From: Pseudomonadota bacterium | GTDB lineage: Bacteria > Myxococcota_A > UBA796 > SXON01 | Assembly: GCA_030685065.1 (NCBI GenBank) | Contig: JAUXQH010000054.1 | Span: 184,280 to 242,827 of the forward strand | Direction of reading: 5' to 3' | DNA length: 58,548 bases | Shown here: piece after piece, positions 51,980 through 58,548 of the stretch | Layout of the letters: each line of letters begins with the position of its first letter | Position numbering within the stretch: position 1 is the stretch's first letter | Notes under the pieces: model-generated | Told to the model about the DNA's origin: nothing | The model's input: only the letters and a program-made list of their open reading frames with translations | Database searches by the model: none | Program-made: the position numbers and the translations under genes

Positions 51980-52198
51980 CTCCGAAAGCGGTCAGCCCCT
52001 CGGCGGGCCCCTTCCCGGTGCTGCACGCCGAACCCCGGCCCTTGGGCATTCACGGAGCAGTCACGATTCACGCATCTTGTCACGGGGCGCAGGGTTCCCT
52101 CCGCTCCTCCCTCGGACAGTCGGCAGATTCGGCCCGAGGTTGTCGCAGGGGCTCGAAGGCGCTATCCTCCAGGCGCGGCCCTTCACTCCGCCGCTTCC

Positions 52199-54223
52199 AT
52201 GCCTCGTACATCGCGGTTGGTCTTCCGCTTCGGCCACGCAGATTCGGTGCGCGCTCTCGCGCACTCCCCCGACCGCAAGCGGCTCGCGACTGCCGACGAT
52301 CTCGGCCAGGTGCTGCTCTGGGACCGGGAGACCGGTCAACGCTGGGCGCTACGGCCGCCGTCGGTCCCTCTGGTGCCTGCCTGGCGCGACCGCGGCGCTC
52401 GGGCGGGCGGGCCCCAGGGCGTCGACCACCTCGCGTTCGCGGAAGGTGGCCGCGTGCTTGCGGTCGCGCACTGGCAGGGCGTCGACCTGTACGACGTTGG
52501 CGATGGCACCCTCCGTCACTCGCTTCCTGGCTTGCGCGGCGCACTGACCGCCGACGGGATGGAGCTCTGGGCCTGGGTGGATGCTGCCACCCTCACACGA
52601 ATCGATCCGCGGTCGGGGAACAGCACGAAAACCGGGACGCTCGTCCCGCCCCCCGGCGAAACTCGGCAGCCCGAGGACGAGCTTCGCGTCGATGCTCGAA
52701 GCCGTCGTGTCGCGCAGACGCATGATGGCGTCCTCAGGGTGTGGGACATCGACACGGGCGCCCTCGTGGCGGAAGTCCGGCTCGGCCCGGCGGAGGAGCA
52801 CCCCTCGCCCGCCGGCGCGCTGTTTTCGCCAGACGGGCAGTCGGTCGCGGCGATCGGTGCCTTCGGGATCGTCGTCGTGAAGCTCGCCACGCTCGAGCGG
52901 CAGGTGGTGAGCGAGGAGAAACGCAGCCATTCCGGACCCCGCGCATGGCTCGAGGAGGGCCTCTACTGGAACGGACACGGCCTGAACTGCTGGGATGGCG
53001 AGCGCATCACGTCACACCGGAAGGGGGTCGCGGGCCTGGCAGCCGAGAGCCCGCTTGCCTTCGGCCAGTACGACGGGACGGTGGAGGTGTCTCCGCCCGC
53101 GTCGGCAATCACCGCGGTGCTGGAGTTGGAGTGGGCGCGCCCCGTCTTCCGGCTGTTCGAGGAGCGCTACGGCGAGGCCGACAGGCTCCCGGCAGTCCGC
53201 GCCATCGCCTTCCAACCCGACGCCGTGGTGGCCATCTACGAGGATGAGATGGTGCGCTCCTGGAGCCTCGCGACCGGCGAACTCATCGTGGCGATGCGGT
53301 CGCCCTGGGGCGTTCCCGTCGGACTCGATACGGACGGAACACTCGCCGTGAGCGCGGGGTTTGGAAAGGTCTGGGTCTGGGAGGTACGGACCGGAAGAGT
53401 GGTGCTTCGTATCGAGCGACCGAACCGGGATGGCAGCGGAAAGCGCACCTCCTTGAGCGGACTCCGGCTCGCGGGCGGTCGCCTGGCTGGGGTCGAGACG
53501 GATGGGGACGCGAAATCGGTTGTCGTCTGGGAGGTGGCGACGGGGGTGCGCCGCGCTCTGCTGCCGGTCGCGCACTGGCCGAGATTGTCGCTTGCACCCA
53601 ACGGTACCGTCGCAATCCACGAGCGGGAGCAAACGCTCGTCATTGTCAACCTCCTGGGTGAACGGAAGCAGGTGCCTCTGAAGGCCGGCTACATCGAGCG
53701 TGAGTCCCTCGCGCTCTCGCCGGATGGCACCCGGTTGGTGATCTACGCCGACAGCCACGTCGAGGAGTGGAGCCTCCTCGACGCGCCCACCCTCACGCGC
53801 CGGCTGCGCCCCCACATGGACGGCATGACTCTCGCAACCATGAACGACGGCTACATCGCCTCCACGATGTCATACGATCCTCGAATCTGGTTCTACGATC
53901 CGCGCTCCGGGCTCTGCCATGCGCTCCCGGGGCACCGCGGCCCCTCCAACGTAGCCGCGTTCTCCGCCGATGGTCGCTGGCTCGCAACCGGCGGGGCCGG
54001 CGACGTGTGCCTGCGCAGCGGGCGTACCGGGCGGCCGGTCGCCAACTTCCAGGTTCTCCCGGGTGGCGATCGCTGGCTCACCCACGTGCCTTCCGGCGCA
54101 TGGCTGGGGGAGGGGGCGCAAGCGTTTGTCGGCGACGGGTACGCTCCTGCGCCCAGCGCTGACCCCCTCGCCGTCAGGCGTGCGCTCCGACGCGCGCGCC
54201 CCGCTTCGGCGCCCGTATCGTGA
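52199..54223 (+). CDS. WD40-type beta-propeller protein
   Basis: A 674-residue protein made of WD40-like blades: HADSVRALAHSPDRKRLATADDLGQVLLWD at the start, DGVLRVWDIDTGALVAEVRL, VWVWEVRTGRVVLRIE and WLATGGAGDVCLRSGRTG near the end. About a dozen blades suggest two propellers. There is no signal peptide or kinase domain, so it is probably cytoplasmic and acts as a scaffold. It is the only clear + strand gene in the array, opposite to the other cassette genes, and it ends 33 bp before element E. Confidence 0.8.
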   Translation: MPRTSRLVFRFGHADSVRALAHSPDRKRLATADDLGQVLLWDRETGQRWALRPPSVPLVPAWRDRGARAGGPQGVDHLAFAEGGRVLAVAHWQGVDLYDVGDGTLRHSLPGLRGALTADGMELWAWVDAATLTRIDPRSGNSTKTGTLVPPPGETRQPEDELRVDARSRRVAQTHDGVLRVWDIDTGALVAEVRLGPAEEHPSPAGALFSPDGQSVAAIGAFGIVVVKLATLERQVVSEEKRSHSGPRAWLEEGLYWNGHGLNCWDGERITSHRKGVAGLAAESPLAFGQYDGTVEVSPPASAITAVLELEWARPVFRLFEERYGEADRLPAVRAIAFQPDAVVAIYEDEMVRSWSLATGELIVAMRSPWGVPVGLDTDGTLAVSAGFGKVWVWEVRTGRVVLRIERPNRDGSGKRTSLSGLRLAGGRLAGVETDGDAKSVVVWEVATGVRRALLPVAHWPRLSLAPNGTVAIHEREQTLVIVNLLGERKQVPLKAGYIERESLALSPDGTRLVIYADSHVEEWSLLDAPTLTRRLRPHMDGMTLATMNDGYIASTMSYDPRIWFYDPRSGLCHALPGHRGPSNVAAFSADGRWLATGGAGDVCLRSGRTGRPVANFQVLPGGDRWLTHVPSGAWLGEGAQAFVGDGYAPAPSADPLAVRRALRRARPASAPVS

Positions 54224-54255
54224 GCCTCGCCACTCGGGGCCGCCCGCCTTCGGAG

Positions 54256-54390
54256 AACTGGCCGACATGCCGCGAGCCGCGCGGACGCGGCTCGGTCCGG
54301 CGGGGACGCCGGACACATGCCTGCCCGCGGCGGACCGCGGGCACCGGCGGCGGGGACGCCGCCTGCGCACGTCCGCAGTCGGCTACGCGT
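54256..54390 (+). repeat. attC-like element E (135 bp)
   Basis: Four hairpins, all with NRGA loops (for example GCCGCG-CGGA-CGCGGC and GGCGGCG-GGGA-CGCCGCC). Its end is CAGTCGGCTACGCGT, and the next base is C rather than T. 5' flank CGGAGAAC pairs with D. The 3' flank (GTCATTTGAC) does not pair with the next element F but pairs with the 5' flank of A. Confidence 0.78.
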
Positions 54391-54544
54391 CATTTGACAG
54401 CGTGCCATCTCGCGATCCGCCCTTGTAACCCAAATGGACTGTCGCCAAGCAGCTTTCATTCGCCGTCGGCGAGGTGACGCGCGACGCATAAGTGCCCGCC
54501 ACGCCGTCCGGGTGCCCGTCGCCATCGCCCTGCGGCGGCGCGCG

Positions 54545-55213
54545 CTACTCCTCGGCGGGTTCGCCCCAGGTAGCGACCGCGACATCCTCCGCCCAGGCGG
54601 TGCATTCCTCGCCTTCCGCACAGGGCTCCTCGCCGGACGCGGTGCCCGCGACATACCCTCTCGTGCGTCCGTCCGACGTGAGGTCTACGTGGACCCACGC
54701 GGTGAGGTCGTCCCAACTCTCGGCCTCTACGAAGGGGGCGAGGTCGAAGGTTCCCACGAGCGCGTCCAGGGCGAGCGCGGCGTCGATCACGCCGGTGTCC
54801 GCCGTGATGGCGCGGATCCTGCTCTTGAGTTGCTCGGCGAACTCGCCGTCGGCAGTGGCAAACCCGATCGCGACGTCCACCTCGATGTAGTCGTCGCACA
54901 CGATCGCAATCTCAGGCATCGGCGCGCCGCTGGTGGGGGGTTCCACGGTGCCGTCGACGAACCGCGCGGTGGTGCCCGGGGCGAAGTCGAGCGAGAGGTC
55001 CGTGACCGTGCCGTCGGCCCAGCGCAACGCAGCGTCTTCCTGGGGCGCGAGGTGGGCGAGCACGTCGGCGGCGGAGAATCCGAGGGGGGTCACCTCATCC
55101 AACGCGATCTCGGTGCGCGTGGACCTGCAGATGGGCGTGTCGCGCAGGGCCGGGCACGCGACGAGCAGGGCGAGGGGGGCGAGGAGGAACAGGAGGGGGA
55201 GAGCGGGGCGCAT
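54545..55213 (-). CDS. Lipoprotein of unknown function
   Basis: A 222-residue lipoprotein. MRPALPLLFLLAPLALLVAC gives the lipobox (start ATG 55213). The mature part is acidic, with a long helix-rich middle (DGEFAEQLKSRIRAITADTGVIDAALALDALVG) and a final CAEGEECTAWAEDVAVATWGE. No family is recognised. It reads on the minus strand between elements E and F. Confidence 0.72.
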   Translation of the reverse strand: MRPALPLLFLLAPLALLVACPALRDTPICRSTRTEIALDEVTPLGFSAADVLAHLAPQEDAALRWADGTVTDLSLDFAPGTTARFVDGTVEPPTSGAPMPEIAIVCDDYIEVDVAIGFATADGEFAEQLKSRIRAITADTGVIDAALALDALVGTFDLAPFVEAESWDDLTAWVHVDLTSDGRTRGYVAGTASGEEPCAEGEECTAWAEDVAVATWGEPAEE

Positions 55214-55330
55214 CGGGGTCTCGGTGTGCCAACCCATCCAGCAAGCAGTGTGCCAGGCCCCCTCCCCTCGCCTCCCAGCAGTGCCCCCCTCTTGGTGCCT
55301 CCTCATGGAAGACGCCGGGGGGACGGCGCC

Positions 55331-55392
55331 AAGCTGGCCCCGCGCGGGGACGCGCGGGAGGCGCCTCGCACGTCAGCAGTCGTCTTCGCGTT
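55331..55392 (+). repeat. attC-like element F (62 bp, damaged left end)
   Basis: One hairpin, CCGCGCG-GGGA-CGCGCGG, then CGCACGTCAGCAGTCGTCTTCGCGTT. The left end reads AAGCTGGCC in place of AACTGGCC and lacks a flank matching E, so it is probably rearranged. The 3' flank GTTCCATGAC pairs with G. Confidence 0.65.
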
Positions 55393-56204
55393 CCATGACA
55401 GGGCTGGGCACCGTGCGGGCGATTCTCTGCGCATATCCCCGCGGTTAGTCGCAAGGGGCGCGAGCACATCCTCGTGGTCCAGTGGCGGCTGAGCAGGCCG
55501 GATTGCCACTTCACAAGCGGGGCGCAAACACTTGCGTCACTCCGGGCGGCGCCGCGACACAGTTGGATCCGCCTCGCGGTACGAGCCTCGGCGGTGCGGC
55601 GCGACGTGTGCCCCGCGCTCTTGGTGATGCGCGACGTTCACGCCAGCAGCCCTGCCGGAGGCCCCGTTGCTCGTCCAGAACACCGGCGCCGCGCCCTTCG
55701 TGGGGCGGATTCTGCCGCCCGATCGTGGCCCGCACTCGACGAGGTCGCTGGCGGGCAACACCGGGCGGGCGAGGATCGTGAACTTCCCGGTCCTCGTCGG
55801 GCCAGGTGGCGCCTCGTTCGTCGAGGCAAGGGTCGAGCTCTGCGAGGCGCCACCCGCCTCGTCAGCGCTGCCGCTTCGACGGGGGCCCGCCCACGTGGGT
55901 GCCGGCGCGCACCCCGGGCCGCTCGCCGAAGACCCAGCCGGGCCGATGGATCTCGAGGTGCGGCGAGCCGAGACGATCGGGCGCGCCAGCACCCGGCGAC
56001 GCCTCCGCCCGCCAGCGACCGACGCCGCCGCGCGACGACACCGACGAGGGGCGACCGGCGTGAGGGCCCCTCCTCCGTCGCCGCCCGAACACGGAGGGGC
56101 TTGCTCGGCTCCAACGTCGGCGGCGACAACAAGATCCTGTCGCGCCGGCCGCCTGCCACTTCGACGCGCGCGGCGACGCCATCGGCGTAGCTGCCCCGCC
56201 ATGG
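55393..56204. other. Cassette F-G, no intact gene
   Basis: About 800 bp. On the + strand, frame 3 around 55485-55600 and frame 2 around 55630-55880 look coding in codon use. The latter includes TTG 55667, LVQNTGAAPFVGRILPPDRG and FPVLVGPGGASFVEARVELC. One frameshift would join them, so this may be a broken beta-domain gene. The right half is Arg-rich in every frame and looks non-coding. Confidence 0.3.
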
Positions 56205-56361
56205 AACTGGCCGACATGCGGCGAGCCCGGGGCGCACCAAACACCGGCGAAGTTGCGAGGCCTCGCCGTGCGCGCCCCGGGACATGCGCTGCCCGTCGAG
56301 GACGCCGGGCACCGGCGGCGGGGACGCCGCCTGCGCACGTCCGCAGAGTCGGCTACGCGTT
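56205..56361 (+). repeat. attC-like element G (157 bp)
   Basis: AACTGGCCGACATGCGGC start, ending GGCTACGCGTT. Contains a GGGGCGCAC/GTGCGCGCCCC stem and the hairpins CCCGTCG-AGGA-CGCCGGG and GGCGGCG-GGGA-CGCCGCC. 5' flank CATGGAAC matches F. Its 3' flank (about 90 bp) resembles the 3' flank of B. Confidence 0.8.
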
Positions 56362-56553
56362 CCGTGACATGGGCAGGGGCACGAGCGGTGGGCCCCGGCG
56401 CAAAGGTCAACGCGCCGTCCAGCCAGACCATTCTCCCACAGCCCGCGAGGAGCCTGGATCCCGCGACAGACTCCGTAACGACGGCCCGTACCGGTGGCAC
56501 GTCTCGAAACCACCTCGGGCTCGGGCGTCTGCGGAGACAATCACAGCGGAGGG

Positions 56554-57065
56554 TCACGATCCCCCGTAGAGGTAGGCGAGTCCGAGGCGGCAAATTTCGG
56601 CCGCTTGGCCTGATCGGCGCGACCCTCTCGGATCACCACCTTCGTGGGGGCCGACATCCACCTCACGACCGGTGAGCGCGGTCGCCGGCACGACGTACTC
56701 GACGCCCCACCCCACGACCAGCATCTCGTCAGCGCCGTCTCCGTCGATGTCTCCACCGGCCGCTACGAGCCGCCCTGCGCCGAGTTCCGGCTGGGCGGCG
56801 TCGGTCAGCACGTAGTTGGGGTCTCCGTGAGGTCGAGGATCTGCGTGTCTCCGAGCGATGCCGCCACCACGAGCATGGCGCCGTCCGGCGTGCCCACAAC
56901 CGCGACCATCCCTTCCACGGGCTCGAGGTCCCCGGCGCCGGTGTCGCCGCCCGTGGAGCCGCTGTCCGCCAAGCCAGGCGCGGTGTCGGCGGCCGGGGGC
57001 GTCGCGTCCATGGGGCCGGTGGCGGGGCCGGACACGCAGGCGAACAGGAGGGGGAGGAGCGGCAT
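56554..57065 (-). pseudogene. Frameshifted FG-GAP lipoprotein
   Basis: ATG 57065 gives MPLLPLLFACVSGPATGPMD (lipobox FAC), a Thr/Ser/Gly/Asp linker and GMVAVVGTPDGAMLVVAASLG. Near 56812-56825 the frame stops (ETPTTC-stop), while the next frame continues DPNYVLTDAAQPELGAGRLV, GGDIDGDGADEMLVVGWGVEYV and ends LGLAYLYGGS at 56554. A single-base change would restore one 170-residue protein with an FG-GAP calcium loop. Even so it would be truncated compared with full FG-GAP lipoproteins in this window. Confidence 0.6.
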
Positions 57066-57108
57066 CTTCCAAACGTAGCACCTGGCTCGCACGGGTCGCG
57101 TGGGTCCG

Positions 57109-57966
57109 TCAGATCGCGAGGGCGTCCGTCACGAACCCGATCCGCCGCATCGTTCCGACGCGCCGGTACCCGATCCGTTCGTAGAGGCGGTTGGACGTTG
57201 GGTTCGCGAGGTCCGTGAACAGCGTGCAGCCGACCCGACCCTCGGCCAGCGCCGCGGCGCTCATCTCGGCCACGAGCCGGGTGGCGGAGCCGCGGCCGCG
57301 CAGCTCCGGCGGCGTGTACACCGGCCCGATGCTCACGTGGGTGCCGAGGTCGCGGCCGAAGTTGGCGTAGGCGACCGGCTCGCCCTCCACCTCCCAGAAC
57401 CGGATGCCGCCCCGTACGATGGTCTTCTCCCCGGCGGTCGGGCCGGGCGGCGGCTCGTGCGGCAGGGCCTCGGCGTTGAACGCCTCGATCCAGCGCTGCA
57501 ACAGCGGCGCGTCCGCGGGGCGGGCCCTCCGCATCCGACCGGGCGGCCGCGGCACCTCCGCCACGGCAGTGAGCTCGAAGAGCCCCATCCGCTCCACCTC
57601 GACGCTCGACACTCCGTCGCGACGCGTGAGGAGCACGGCCGCGAACGCGATGGCGGCCTCCTCCGGACCGAAGGCGCCCTCGGCGTCCGGGTGCGCGTCC
57701 GCGAAGCGACCGGCGGCGAACGCGAGCGCCGGCAGGGACATGTCGGAGACGTGCGGCAGCCAGGGCGGCGTCTGCAGCACCGTGCCGAGCACCGCGCCGT
57801 CGTCTCCGTGCACCGTGTACAGGCGCGGATCGGGCCACCGGCCGGGATCCGCGACGATCTGACGCGCGATGCCGAGCGGCGTCTGGTTGACGAGCAAATC
57901 GGCCTCGAGCATCGGCCCGGCGGTGGCCAGGAAGGAGGCGGCATCTGGGTGGCGGGTCCAGTTCAT
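57109..57966 (-). CDS. GNAT family N-acetyltransferase
   Basis: A 285-residue acetyltransferase. The C-terminal half is a GNAT fold: ISIGPVYTPPELRGRGSATRLVAEMS contains the R-x-x-G-x-G/S CoA loop, and NPTSNRLYERIGYRRVG is the final alpha4-beta7 motif. The N-terminal half is a degenerate second GNAT-like domain. The ~285 aa two-part layout is common in resistance or metabolite acetylases. Substrate is unknown. First cassette gene beside element H, minus strand. GNAT genes are frequent integron cargo. Confidence 0.88.
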   Translation of the reverse strand: MNWTRHPDAASFLATAGPMLEADLLVNQTPLGIARQIVADPGRWPDPRLYTVHGDDGAVLGTVLQTPPWLPHVSDMSLPALAFAAGRFADAHPDAEGAFGPEEAAIAFAAVLLTRRDGVSSVEVERMGLFELTAVAEVPRPPGRMRRARPADAPLLQRWIEAFNAEALPHEPPPGPTAGEKTIVRGGIRFWEVEGEPVAYANFGRDLGTHVSIGPVYTPPELRGRGSATRLVAEMSAAALAEGRVGCTLFTDLANPTSNRLYERIGYRRVGTMRRIGFVTDALAI

Positions 57967-58117
57967 CGGGCGATCCTACGTGAAGCTCGGGCGGGCGAGA
58001 CGCGTAATGCATGGGTGTAGCACGTTGGGTTCTAAAGACGCATGCAGCGGCAGTGAGCAACGCACCCGTCGCGCATGGCGTCTAAGCTCCTGCCCTCGAA
58101 ACGGCGTACCCACGTAG

Positions 58118-58199
58118 AACTGGCCGACGTGACGCGGCGCCCGGCGGGGACGCCGGGCTTGGTCCGGGCCAAGGCGCCCGGACACATGGCATGCCGCCG
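58118..58199 (+). repeat. attC-like element H, interrupted
   Basis: AACTGGCCGACGTGACGC start, hairpin GCCCGGCG-GGGA-CGCCGGGC, then GTCCGGGCC and GGCGCCCGGACACATGGC as in B. The similarity ends at about 58199, where the IS110-family element begins. Its right end is not seen in the window. Confidence 0.7.
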
Positions 58200-58548
58200 A
58201 AGATTGAAATGAGGAAGCGGGTTCAACCCTTAGAACGTCAGCAAGACGGGGGGAGCCATGAACAGCGCGCCGAAGGTGACCATCGGGATGGACGTGGGAG
58301 AACGGTACAGCCATGTGGTGCTGCTGGACGACAGCGGCACGGTTGTGCTCCGAGACCAGATCGCGACCACAGAGCGTGCCGTGCGAGGGTGGTTCGAGCG
58401 CTACAAGGGAGCGCGTGTGGCGCTCGAGGAGGGTCGCCACTCCCCCTGGATCTCGCGGTTGTTGGCCACCCTGGAGTTGGAGGTGATCGTGGGGAACTCG
58501 CGCCAGATCGCGCTGATCCACAAGACCAACAAGAAGAACGATCGGATC
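58200..58548 (+). mobile_element. IS110-family insertion sequence (left part)
   Basis: Begins where similarity to the attC-like element stops, with a short non-coding left end (about 58 bp) and then the transposase gene, cut by the window edge. No terminal inverted repeat is evident, as usual for this family. Confidence 0.75.
58258..58548 (+). CDS. IS110-family transposase, N-terminal part
   Basis: The ATG at 58258 follows GGGGGGAGCC and stays open to the window end, giving 97 residues. IGMDVGERYSHVVLLDDSG carries the first Asp of the DEDD catalytic set, RVALEEGRHSPWISRLL the Glu and NKKNDRI the next Asp region. These are the RuvC-like domain landmarks of IS110 transposases, which insert through a structured guide RNA. 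The Ser domain would lie beyond the window. Confidence 0.92.
   Translation, partial: MNSAPKVTIGMDVGERYSHVVLLDDSGTVVLRDQIATTERAVRGWFERYKGARVALEEGRHSPWISRLLATLELEVIVGNSRQIALIHKTNKKNDRI

Larger units (their letters stand above)
46863..58199 (-). mobile_element. Cassette array with attC-like sites
   Basis: Eight related structured elements (A-H) in one orientation separate single genes or gene pairs. Between successive elements the flanks are private inverted repeats: A/B, B/C, C/D, D/E and F/G are perfect over 8 bp and mostly matched for 16-23 bp. An excised circle would therefore rebuild one long hairpin, as for integron cassettes. Six of the seven recognisable cassette genes read on the minus strand, as does the strand I take as reference. 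No integrase gene is present in the window. The strand-specific G-T wobbles described in the findings also point to the minus strand. Canonical GTTRRRY cores are not met (GTTC is seen), so the recombinase class is open. Confidence 0.7.

Noticed and set aside
54429..54450. A ninth element just after E (CAAATGGACTGTCGCC)
   Set aside because: Resembles the expected partner flank of E by a few bases, but the rest of the element is absent and the interval would be under 50 bp.
55537..56593. Long minus-strand frames across cassette F-G and element G
   Set aside because: They run straight through the structured element, are Arg-rich and have no family signature.
46863..58199. Classical class 1 or superintegron attC sites
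   Set aside because: The core is GTTC rather than GTTRRRY, and the unpaired stretch is asymmetric (about 11 bases on one side, none on the other). I therefore say attC-like.
46863..58199. Elements as simple transcription terminators
   Set aside because: No T tracts, conserved ends far outside the hairpins, and the private flank pairing across genes is not explained by termination.

Overview
The window is a GC-rich chromosomal segment. It probably comes from a myxobacterium-like deltaproteobacterium (Myxococcota or a close relative). The evidence is the many lipoproteins with Asp-Thr linkers, MopE-type D-C-D motifs and FG-GAP propellers, two C-terminal Cys-Gly-Cys plus helix plus Arg tails of the MYXO-CTERM kind, a sigma-54 type promoter, and many predicted exported proteins. 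No species assignment is possible from sequence reading alone.

Left part (1 to about 9 kb) is a core-genome block: dnaE, an exported protein, an AI-2E-type permease and lipB joined by stop/start overlaps; tRNA-Val; the infC-rpmI-rplT translation operon; then a lipoprotein, ihfA, a MerR-type regulator and tRNA-Pro. The pheST pair that usually sits between rplT and ihfA is absent.

Middle part (9 to 45.7 kb) is rich in cell-surface genes: five FG-GAP or MopE-type proteins, a thrombospondin-3-repeat protein, IPT/TIG and receptor-L-type lipoproteins, a zinc metalloprotease lipoprotein, and an inhibitory-type serpin lipoprotein behind a near-perfect sigma-54 promoter. Between them lie a ferritin-like protein, a short (class II) UvrA, an AlgI-like MBOAT plus SGNH acylation pair, an Ada plus 2OG-oxygenase alkylation-repair operon, an acyl-CoA dehydrogenase and a sensor histidine kinase. 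Several genes are decaying: a catalase reduced to three pieces, a shortened SRPBCC gene, a frameshifted barrel gene and a leftover tail of a second YkgJ-type gene.

Right part (about 46.8 to 58.2 kb) is the most unusual. Eight copies (A to H) of a structured 62 to 202 bp element, all in the same orientation, separate single genes or gene pairs. Each complete element starts AACTGGCCGAC, ends near GCGTT and carries hairpins with NRGA loops. For five of the seven intervals the sequence just after one element is the reverse complement of the sequence just before the next (8 bp perfect, 13 to 20 matches over 16 to 23 bp). Each interval thus has its own private inverted repeat, which is the logic of integron gene cassettes. 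The 3' flank of element E instead pairs with the 5' flank of element A, as if a circle holding A to E had been opened inside one cassette. An IS110-family element interrupts the last copy (H) and runs off the window. I read the region as an attC-like cassette array without a visible integrase. Most cassette genes read on the minus strand, so an integrase would be expected to the right of the window.
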